Shown piece by piece: positions 51,201 to 63,200 of a stretch of DNA of 64,000 nucleotides. Below the pieces are notes generated by a model. It worked only from the letters and a program-made list of their open reading frames with translations. It did no database searches and was not told the DNA's origin. This DNA is from Mesocentrotus franciscanus. Its lineage: Eukaryota; Echinodermata; Echinoidea; Camarodonta; Strongylocentrotidae. A program made the position numbers and the translations under genes. Positions within the stretch are counted from its first letter, which is position 1. Each line of letters starts with the position of its first letter. The stretch spans positions 3,806,299 to 3,870,298 of the forward strand of contig CP137667.1 of assembly GCA_037976565.1 (NCBI GenBank), given 5' to 3'.

Positions 51201-54200
51201 AATACAAGTCTACTGACCTAAAATGACCTTTGAGCTTGACTTTGTGACCTGGAATTTGTGTCATATGATTTGTGATACTTGATAACCCTTGGGTACAAGT
51301 TTCATGGAATTTGATCAAACACTTTTGAAATTATGCTAAAAATTCAAAATCTTGATGTTGATGCCACAACAAAGTCTAAGAAAAAAAAGAAAAGAAAATC
51401 TTCGCATGGAACCCAAATCACATAACCATTTCAAAAATCATTGTTGCAATGCAAATAACCATTAAAATACTCAAATTTGGTTTGTTTTCTTACTTAAAGC
51501 TGTGACACGGAACTTCACATAAGCTTCCACCTCCTTGGGGAAAGCAAGAAGAACAAAGCCTGTGTCGTTGGTCAGAGAGAAGTTATTAAAAGAGCTATAG
51601 GTGGACTCATATCCAGTTGCATCGAAGTATGCTCTGTTCAATGGCCAATACCCTGGGTCTTCACCGGCTCCGGCAGTGATGCGGAGGAGGGGGATCACTT
51701 GAGGAGCATTTTCAGACCATGTGTAATTCTGTAGCTCCACAAAGAGATCGGTTCCTGGTTCAGATTTGAAGACGTAATGATAGAAGTCAAAGAAGCTGCT
51801 GGCAGGTGTGCCCCGATCCTCCACAGGATCCCCGGAACGTTGTTCGATCGTGATCCATTCCCTAGTCGGGACATAAATCTCAGCTATGGTTGGATAAATA
51901 ACGGAGAACATGAGAGGTCAGTGAAGGTTAGGTTATGCATGGTGGTGTGTATAACTTCATCAGTTTGCAGTTTTACCATGTGGGTAGTCTTGAAAAGGAC
52001 TGTTGGGTTTGATAGTCAAACCTTTCTTAGTGGCCACCTCTATACAAAGGCCACCTGTCTAAAGTGGTCACCTGTACTGCCTCCCTGTAGGAGAAAACAT
52101 GTGTGCAAAAACCTGTCTACAAAGGCCACCTGTCTAGAGTGGTCGCTTTCTGTGTTTAGTTTTGGTGGTCTTAATAGAAAGGTTTGCCTGTACATGAATT
52201 CTTGAGCAGATGACAAACAGTCAACCTGTTTGAAAAGTCGAGCCTTGATCTCTCTTCCCATTCAGAACCTGGTTCATCAGTCATTCTCAGGACTTCTCTC
52301 ATGAAAGAATACCAGTACGTCTCTTTATTTCTGTACCTCTCTCCATAAAATACCAAGTAGTCCTCCATAAGATGAAACCAAGTGTTTACCTACAGCTCTC
52401 TTACTTACTTTTCTATCCCCTTTCAAACCAAACCAAACAATCCGTTTTTAGGTCTAACCTCACAGTGAATGTGCAATCATATGAATTCAAGAGATGTCAA
52501 GTTATTCCCTTCACATGTCATTGTAGACAATTTTACTGGCCAATATTTATTTTTAGATGCAATCTGCACATGCTAAGATAGACAGATAAAGGTCATTTTC
52601 CAACCTACGTGTAAGATAACCTTAACCCTACTCCTAAAACTAATCTCAAATTGTGATGGTTATTTTACCTGACTGCTAAGAAAGCATAAATGCTTGTTAG
52701 TAAGCAACCAGAGGACCGACAGCTTTAGGTCCTCGCCGAGGGACCTGGTAATGAGGATTAATGCCTTACCAAAGGGCACTAGCGCATCGACTTGGTTTCG
52801 AACCCGGTCGCCGGATTACGAGACCACTGCTCTACCAACTGAGCTATCGTGCCTCCTCAAATCCCAATTGCAAATCCCAATTGCAAACCTATTCATAAGC
52901 CTATATTTCTGATTAGAAAAAATCCAGAGCATGTGTCACCACAACAAATCTCAAATCTCACTTGCAAACTATCATGTAAACTTGATGAAGAAGGAAAATC
53001 CACAAGTCTTATCTAACTCTCTCCCTGCTTTGTTTGACTGATGAATCAAGTAGTGGACTGCCACATTAGACTTTTGTCACACAAACAATGTGGCAGCATG
53101 TAGTTTCAATCCATAGCAAAAAAAAGAGATTAACAAACAAAAACACTCCACATTGTAGGAGAATTGAATAATAATAATTACAACAACAAAAAACAATAAT
53201 AATATTAACAATAATAACAACAATAATAGTAGTAATAATCATATATGTCCATTTAAAAGGTGCAGCTACTATATACAAATATAGTGTAATGCAGTTAATA
53301 CAAAGTATTGATGCTACTATGAAAAATAAGAATGAGAATCTTACTGATAAACTCAGAGTGTCTGCAGAGACTTTCCACTTCGTCTTCTCCTCCAAGGCAA
53401 GCATCATAGAAGTCACATACCACAGCAGCAAGAAGGCATGATGAGCTCTCAGGGCAAGTAAAACATCCTTTGAAACAAAATATATATCAAGAAAAAAACA
53501 TTATTGAATAGTCTTATCAAGATATTTTTCATTGTATGAAATAAATGGAAAAAAAGACATGATTATGCTTCCATTTCTTTTGCCGAAACTCATAAAGGAA
53601 TAATGTCAAAGCTTGTTAGTGTTACCTGTACAGTAATACACACATGCATCATCTTTAGATATCTTATATTTTAAAATGTAACATTAACTCAACGGCTGGA
53701 ATTCTTAAAAGAAGTTTATACCTAAACTGTGGTCTAAACCATCAATTTACTATGAGCAGCCCCCAAAAAAGGAAAAAATAGGTACCGCATATAAAGATGT
53801 GTTACATATTTTAGCTTTTGTTATTATCTCTTATTTTTCTTTTTTGACTTGAATTCACTCAGTTTTTATGTGAAATGATTTGCAATTTTAATAGCCTCTG
53901 ATTGTAATTTATCATCAAACAGACCATTTTGAATTGAATCCGCACTCATGAAGAGAATAAAAATGTTAACAATGACTTGTTACATCCATCATAAACAGAA
54001 TCTGCGCAACTGATTGGTCCATTGCGCATCATGTGATACAATTTACAGGGGCCTCATGCCAATTGAAATGTAGCAAATTGTCATCAGGTGTAAGAAATGA
54101 CTTCATGATCCGTGTACAGCAGTACTCTTTATGATACTTGCACTGATATGTTTCTCTAATTTTTCCCCTTCTATTAAAGTTCAGGGTGGATACCCCTCTA

Positions 54201-57200
54201 AAGCGGCCTTCACACAATAAAGGATCCCAACATTGATCAACATAGAGCGTTATTCTGTGATTTGTCCTGTTTTCATCATGTTAAATTACACCGGAGAAGC
54301 CTCCGGCGTGATGCTTGGCCTACCGGCATTGGGAAGACGATCCGGAGGGAAAAATAAACCTGAGTGACCATCCATATTACTCCTTGTATAGGCATCATGT
54401 ACCTCCGTGTACCCACCAATAATCTCTGAAAGTCTTCGATGAAAACATGATTTTGAGCAACAGAACACCAGGGATCAAGATCCGTGTTTATCCGTGTTGG
54501 GATAGTTGGGATGTGTGAAAGCAGCTTAAAAGTGAACAATATTACACGTACCTTCGCACCCGTACTCGTCTTCACCGGCTGCACAGTCATATTCATCATC
54601 ACATAAATCATTGTAATAAAGACAGGATGACTCATTGAAGAAACAGGATAAATCACACTCTGTGAAAAACAATATAATACATGTAATATTAATAACAATA
54701 GTAATAGTAATAGTAATAATAGTAATTTATAGTAATAGTTAGAGTACAGTGATAGGAAAGTATGATAATGATGATGATAATAATAACAATAATAATGACA
54801 ATAAAATAATAATAATAATATTACCAATAAAAGCATCATCACAATTATTTATCTTATAACTCATTCACAGGAGATGGTGTACACCATCTCATCAGAAACA
54901 ACACGATGGCAAATAAATGACTAAAAGGGTACGTACCATTTACATTTCTATATTATACATGTACATCTAATTCCATGCAAAGCAATAAGAGGTTATGCAA
55001 AGAGACCTTTGTTCCTTGCAACTATATACTTCCTATATATGTGAAATGCTTTTTAGGGTGATGCATTTTTTTTAACACAACTTCAGCAGTTTTTAATTTT
55101 AATTGTTAGTACTAACTGTAAATAGCAAGAGGGGGTGAAAAAAAGAAGTAGCTGCAGCCAACAAAGGTCTTGCGTGTACTCACTAATCCTTTTGTTAAGA
55201 GCTACAGAAATGTAAAGCGCAGTATATATCATGGTACTACCTTGGTTCTTCGTCCAAATACCATCAACCATAGGTACCATGGTAACTATGGTACCGAGCG
55301 ATGGTAAAACCATGGTCCTTTTTTTATAAGGGAATGCTTATTGTGTCCTGGCTGTTTACTACAACGATGGTAAAACCATGGTACTTTTTGTACAGGTATA
55401 TTTATTGTGTCCTGGCTTTTTACTACAACATACAGGAATACGAATGAGCTAGGCTTCACCTAGTTATATAAATGACGTTTTTTTGTCACAATTGTAGTCG
55501 CCATTACTACCATTACCATCATCAACATCATTTTCACCTCATCTTCAAAATCACTGACATCATCATTCATCATCACAAATCATGATCACCAACACCACCA
55601 TCACAGTGACCACCATCACCACCATCATCACAATCATTATGATCACATCAGTCATTACATCATCATCATTTCCATCACCATCATTATCATAATCACTATC
55701 ATCACCATCATCACCATCGACATCACCATCATTATCATAATCACCATCAGTATAATTATCAACATCACTATTATCATAATCATCATCATCACTATCATCA
55801 CCCTCATCATCATCATCATTATCAACACATCATTGTCATCTGCCTTACCGCCATCACAGTTGAATTCATCTTCTTGACTGTAGACACACTCGTATTCCCC
55901 ATTACACGTGTCATTGGCCCAGTCGACGCAGTGAGGAGATCCGATACATAGACTCTCAGGGCTCTCGCATGCTTAAAAAGAAAAGCAGACAAAAATTGAC
56001 CCCAAACTTTGGGAAATCGTGGAATCTATGGGAACTATGTGCACCTTGTAACACATAAAAGCTTTTAAGAAAAGGTCAGGTAATTAAGTCACATACTAGT
56101 TGGGTTCTTGTCCACTTCATCTTGAGGAAATTTCGTAGTTAAAACAAGGGAAGACCTGAATAAGACTGCGTCTGTAATATGCCTCTGCCTATATGTATAT
56201 TCATTGATCCATGATCCTGTGGCCTCTAACCAAATGCTCTGCATGTGATTTACATGACTGAGCCCAGTTTGACCATTATTGGTTCAATATGTGTTAAATA
56301 ATCATAGTAATAAGTTATTTTCTGGGATTTCTTACACTTTCATGATCCTATGATCCTATAATCTTTTGCCTTCGACCTCTTTACACTCAAAGATAATTTA
56401 TTACTATTAGTATTATACAAGGTATTTTATAGTATTTTGGGGTACATTTGAACAGTTTTATGACTTTCATACCTTTGACCATTGCCCTCTAACACCAAAA
56501 ATCTAATCAGTTCATCCTTGCATGCTTACACATACTCCCTATAAGTTTGGTTGCAATTACTCATATTTTTCAAGTTATTGCAGTAATGGGAATTTTTCTG
56601 GTATTCTTAAATCAACATTTCAAAAACTTGGATGGAAGTGTGACAGTCACGGACCTCAACCCATTGCCTACGGGCACCGGGTTGTCCCTGTATTAACCCT
56701 TACTGTACTGGGCTATTTTGAGCAACCCCTGACCTGGGGGCTATGATCTTGGCCGTCGAATGTCCGATGAACACGAAAATTTGCATGTTTATTTATAATT
56801 ATTTTTTTCCTAATATGCACATTTTTGTTGTTATAACCTAGTTAATTATGCAAAACGCTAATTTTATGCATTTTATAGAAAAATCTACTGTACATATTAG
56901 TCTCTAGCCTTGTGAAAAATCTTGAAAATGTATTGAATAAATGTTTTCTTCATTTCAAATTCATGAAGTTTCATTAATTTTATGATATTTGAAAATGCAA
57001 AGGTTAATTTGCATAAATTATGAATACACAAATTTCCTCATTTATTTACTTATGTATTTTATTGTTTTTTTTATTTCTTATTATATCTATTGTTTCATTT
57101 CTAATGTATTCTTTTGTTCTGGAATACATCAAGTTACTTTGAGAAACATATCAAAGCAATTTGATATCAATTCATATCTCCCACTTATACATCTATTTAC

Positions 57201-60200
57201 CTGTATTCACATTTCTGCTTGTACGTGAATATTATACAAATGATGCATGCGCATGAGTTCATTATACGATCTATCCGCACTCGAGTTGAGGCTGTGTGTG
57301 TCTATCGCACGAAGCCGTTAGGCCGAGTGCGATAGATACACACAGCCTCAACGAGGGTGGATAGATTGTATAATGAACGAATGAAAACATGCATCATTTG
57401 TTTTATGCTACGAAACTCCTAGATCCTTGTTATTTGATGTAAAAAGAATTCATTCAAAATTATTTCGTGATAGTATACTAGTAGCTGACAAATAAGCTCG
57501 TCGTCCTGGTTACTGGTTCTAAACAACAGAGCCCATGTGCGCAGCCAGCGTATGGACATGCATGAACCTCATACATGTATGAGGTTCATGCATGCCCATA
57601 GAGAGGATCCCTATGTGCATGCCTCATACGCTGGCTGCGCGCGCGAACTAAAAAAAAAAATCGTTGGATAGTACTGGAAACTATTGCACGCTTTTTCATG
57701 AAAAACGTGGGATAGTCTCAGTAAATGAATCACACGTGACCGCGCATGACCAATCATTTGATTTGATTGCAATTATAGCACTTTTTGATGACATGTGCAT
57801 ACTAATTGTTATGTAACACCTTACAGGTATATTCGATTTCGACGAAAATGGTATCAAAATGTGCGTAAGACTTGAGGGAAAAAAGGTCAAGATTTTTTTT
57901 AAATTCCAAGCGGTTGCGGCGCAATCTCTGAAAATGTGGAGGAGGGGGCCCCTCAGGCCCCTGTACAGTAAGGGTTTAGCCTATGGGAATCAGATAATTC
58001 AGCATAGTCAATGGGTTAAGGGGTTAAGGGATAGTCAGCTACATGTAGCAAACACATTACACAGAATAAAAGGATAGATGTACGGGACATATTCAATAGA
58101 CGCCCCCGGAAAAGAGAGCAAGATTCTTACCTACGGCTGTGACCCGTAGCTGGACAGAAGCATTTATGCCATTGGGAAAACCAATCAGAGCAAACCCTGT
58201 GTTGCTCATGAGAGAAACGTTCCCAGAGTAGCTAATGCTTGACATGTAACCTGTTCCGTCCAAGTAAGCGGCAGTAGCTGAAGCGACTGTGGGGTCTTCT
58301 CCGGCGCCAGCATAGATGCGGAGGAGGGAGGCAAGCGGGCCCTCAGACCAGGTATAATTCAGTAACTCCATGAAAAGAGTTGTACCTGGTTCGCTCTGAA
58401 ATACATAGTGTGTGAACTCGATGAAGTTGCTTGCTGGGGTGTTGCGATTCTCATCACCTCCAGAGCGTTGTTCAATAGCCACCCAGTCTCCAGTTGGTAC
58501 CTGAACATTCTCTAGGATGGGGCAGAGACAATGACAGCAATACATATCAATGATGAACATTCTACTCTTTGATTTTGTAACGAACCTTTAAAGATAAAGC
58601 AAAGTTCTGATCATGTTGTTGCTTCGTAAAAGAAACTGTATGGAAGTGATTAGAAAAGGTTGATCATCTAGCAGATAAGTATTGGTGTATTCTCTGAGCT
58701 TTTGGAATCATCAAAATGATAAGAAATTGGCCAAGTCTTGATATAAGTTATGTGCACTGTACACACAAACATGTGGCGTCAAAGTGTGGTACACAACTTT
58801 AAACTGTTACATGCCATACTTATAATATGAGGGCATTAATTTGAAGAGCCATCCTCTTCAGAGGACACATTTTGTATAATACTCTTGCCACATGAACATC
58901 TGTGGCAAAGAAAACCTTCGGGTTATAGTATTTAATTAATATTATTCTTTTCCTGTAATTAATCCATGCGATTCACCTCAAATTCTACTTTTGTTTTTTA
59001 TACACCTTTTCTTGATTTTGTCTTTGCCAAATAAATAATGATAAATGATAATAATGAATGAAAAAGGTCATGGACTAATTCCCATCATTCCCAGAACTCA
59101 AGTCTTTAATTTTGGTCATGTTGTTTATCCATTCTTGCATATATGGTATAAAACTTAAGTGAATCTTCACCACCCTGCAAAAGTTTGATACATGCAGAAT
59201 TTCTGGAAAACTGTAAAAGGGGGAGAAAAAATCACAAAAAACACAAACGTGGTCTCTATAGACAGGTGGTCTTTATATAAAGGTAGTCGCTACAGTGGGT
59301 TTCACTGCTGTCAGCTGAGACTTACTTATGAATTCAGAATGTCTGCAGAGACTCTCAGATTCATCTTCCTGTCCTGGGCAGTGGTCATAGAAGTCACAGA
59401 CCTGAACATCATACAGGCACTCTGAGCTTCCACTACAGGAGAAACATCCTGTACATAATGATGATAATAACAAAAATTATAATAAACCAAAACAAAATAA
59501 TAATAATAATTTAAAGACGGATAAGAATAAGATAATAACAGTTATACTTATATAAATAATAACCAAAATAGTAATAGTAATATTATTAGAATTAATGAAA
59601 ATAATAATAATAATGATATACAGTAGGCTTGCCGTTGCACTGTGTGGGAGAGAGGGAGGATTGGGGAGTCCTGATTGGGGAGTCCTGAGTCCGCACATGG
59701 TGCAGCCGCAAGCCTACTGTATATCTACATCACCATGCAAGCCGATACTTATAAGCAGCATCTAATAATAATAATGATAATAAATTTCTAAAGTGCTTCA
59801 TACAAATGTTTATAAAGGTATGTTGCATAATTAAAGGAATTAACAGCTTATACAATGTTTACGCTAAATTTATAAAGGAAGTAGCTAGGCAATAAACAGA
59901 CAAAATACATCTATCCGCAAATAATTTGTAAGATACTTGTACTGGTATAATTATGTCCATCTAAATGAACAATTATGATCATGATGGTTGTAAAACACAT
60001 GCACCTGCAGCAATTGTTCTGCGTCAATTTCCTGCACTAACCGAATTGTTTTACTTCAGCATTGACCCAACACTACAGATATACGTAATTCTAAACAAAA
60101 GATAAAATCTAATTGCAACAATAATTCCATTACCTTACTGGTGTAATAAAGCCCAGAGCAATTGATGCACGAGCAAATGTTGCATAAAGGAAACATTACT

Positions 60201-63200
60201 TTCAAAGTAATCATAAAATTGGCACTATGCATAATACATAAATCACAGACAATGCTTACTTTTCAAAATGTTGCACTTATTTAACCATGTCTTATATCCT
60301 AAAATATTGTGTACAAAAGTGGTAGAAAACTTACCCCTTCTAATTAGGTTTATTCTAAATCTAATATATTTCATTTCATGAATGCAAATTTTTCATAAAT
60401 ATAAGCTAGTTTCCTTTTTATAGTCTAATATGTTTATGTTCCTCATTTGTTCAACATTGTTGAGTGCTAATATCAAAAAAGATCAAATTCTATAGTTGTA
60501 TAGAGTACCGAAGCTGTGACGTCATAAAAATCTATATTTGGAATTTCTCAATTTTTTCTTCATTTTCCAAAAGAGCATCAAAAATAATGTCCAAATGTCG
60601 AAAACCAATTGAATAGGTTAAGTATTGAAGATGAAGAAAAAATTGAGAAATTCCAAAAATAGATTTTTGATGACGTCACACTTCACCACTCTATTAAATA
60701 CAGTTAACAGGTAATACAAAAAACTATAACAGTTTGCTGATTGGATGTGGTCGATTCTCTTGGTGGGCATTTTTGTTAAATTCAGGGGAGGGGGTATTTA
60801 ATACTAGCCTTTTGCTTTTTACTTTATTATGTTACCAGTATTATCATAACGATACTTATACACAAGCTATCATGTAATTTGTCGCAGTATGTTTTCAACT
60901 TCTTTATACAGACATACTCTCTTTCCCCTTTCTATTTATTTCCTTCTTCTATTCTTCTTTTTGTTCTTATGTATTGATATCATATTGTTATCATAAGGCA
61001 TATCCAACACAAGAATTCTTTTAGGAATTCTTCCCTGTATTAAAATGGTTGCTATGTTAAATTGCTTATGTCATTATTATAAATGTATTACTTGTGTTGA
61101 CAAAGTGAAATGGAAGAAAACAAATATTACTTTGAATTGAATTGAATTGAATTGAATATAATTATTACCTGGACAATTATATTCATCCACACCTCCCGGG
61201 CAGTCAAAATCACCGTCACATGTCCTATTAGACTCCACACAAGTATTGTCATAGTAGCACGGTACCTCATCAACTTCACAGGCTGTTAGTTTTAGCATAA
61301 AATGGAATGTCATTATTGTGAAGCTAGATATCAATAAACAATATATACAAAATGGTATACAATACGAAAAGATGATTTGATTTCCCAAATTTTACTTTTG
61401 GATTATCTTACAAGATGGTAAAATTGATGGTACACGAATAATCAAGTTTTCTTAACTCCTTATATGCCACACAAATAACTTTCCTGCAACTCATTGTATT
61501 TATCATGGGAAAGATCAGCGTTTGTCAAACTTTTTATAGTCACGGCACCCTTTAAAGAAATAATTGCTCTCTATTCGTTATAATTTGTCTACACAGTGTT
61601 GTATTGCAACACTCCTAAATCCATAATTTCAAATTTAAGTATAATTCAATGTTCAAGAGTGTCAAATGCATTGCTCAAATCCATGAATACGATTGACACT
61701 CTATCAAATAATTGCAATAATGCTAATTCAGTTGAATGGGATTTTTCTAAAACCGTATTGATCTTGGTAGAGCAAATTCTTATCAACTTTTGAGACTAAT
61801 AATTCGATGAATTTTCAAATTTCAATCTAATGAAATGAAATGAAATTTAATGAAATATAACTACAAGGAGGTTCTTCATGCTTCATTACTTTATAACACA
61901 CATATTGGTCAGAATATTTGGGGCATATTTTGTCAACACCAAGTGCCCATTGTTTTAATACACATGTTCTTATTTTACTGTGATGTTTTTGAGGCATCTA
62001 ATGAGTTTACCGGATTTTGCCTAAACAAGGCTACACGGAAGCGAATAGATTCACTTCTTGACAAAATTTCTTGAAAATGAGGATAAGGGGCTTCATATTA
62101 TCTGATATCTGATATCCCCCTCCTGAATATCAATGTTACTTGAATAAGAGCAACCTTGAACACAACTTTCCTGTGAATGAAATTAATTTGCCTTAGCACT
62201 AGAGGCTAAAAACAAGTTGAAATTTCAACATGTTAATTATTTTTGTTTGCCTCACTATGTCGTATAATTCATCGCTCAAGAGTGTCAAATGCATTGCTCA
62301 AAACCAGGAATACCAGATTTTGCCTAAACAAGGCTACACGAAAGCTAAATGATTTATTTGAGCTTTGAACTCACCGTTGCAATCAGCTTCATCTTCTCCA
62401 TTGTAACAGTCTACCTCACCATCACAAACCCAAGACTCTTGAACACAAGGCCAAGATGAATTACACTGGATGCATGGAAGAGGTGACACTGTAGAAAAAA
62501 AACATTAGCTAATATCAATAATGTGAAATAGGTTAGACAAAGGCCCTGTCTGATAAAGAGATAAAGAGCATAAATAGCTCTTAACTGTGTACATATTACT
62601 TTAATTCTATGGCAAGATAAATACAAGGCAAGATGAGGAGGCTTCATAGACGCAGACTATGTTAAGTGGAAAACACTCCGTCCCTCAGATAGGACGTTAA
62701 ATGGAGGCCCTGCATGTGTAGAGGAGAGTCACTACCTTTGCACGTTAAGAACCCACTGCTCTATTCGTATAAGAGTTGGGGGAAATCCCCTGTGCAGTAC
62801 GTGGTTCACCTGCGCACCCGAGTATAACAGTATACCCAGATGGACCTTGTGGAAGATATAGCCCTGTGCTAAACAAGTTTATCCAATAAAGTATACTACT
62901 ACTACTACTACTACTACAAAAAATGAATACAGTCTTTTGTTTTTTTGAGAACCTGTATTAATGGACTTGTGATAAATGTGAAGTAAATATGGGACTGCAA
63001 ACACACACATGCAATCTCCAGACATTTCAGCTATTCCTTGTAATGAATACGAGGGTGTTCAAAGAACTATATCCTTTTCATGGGACCTTTCTACTAGTCT
63101 TTCAAACTAATATACAAAGAATGAAAAAGCTCACAAATTATCATGTATCTTTACAAGAACTCGTATGAGGGTTGAAATTCATTGTTTCTAAACTCACCAT

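Noticed and set aside
52720..52857. tRNA-Thr(CGT)-like gene
   Set aside because: D-arm, anticodon and T-arm motifs are seen, but the acceptor stem does not pair and a SINE body follows.
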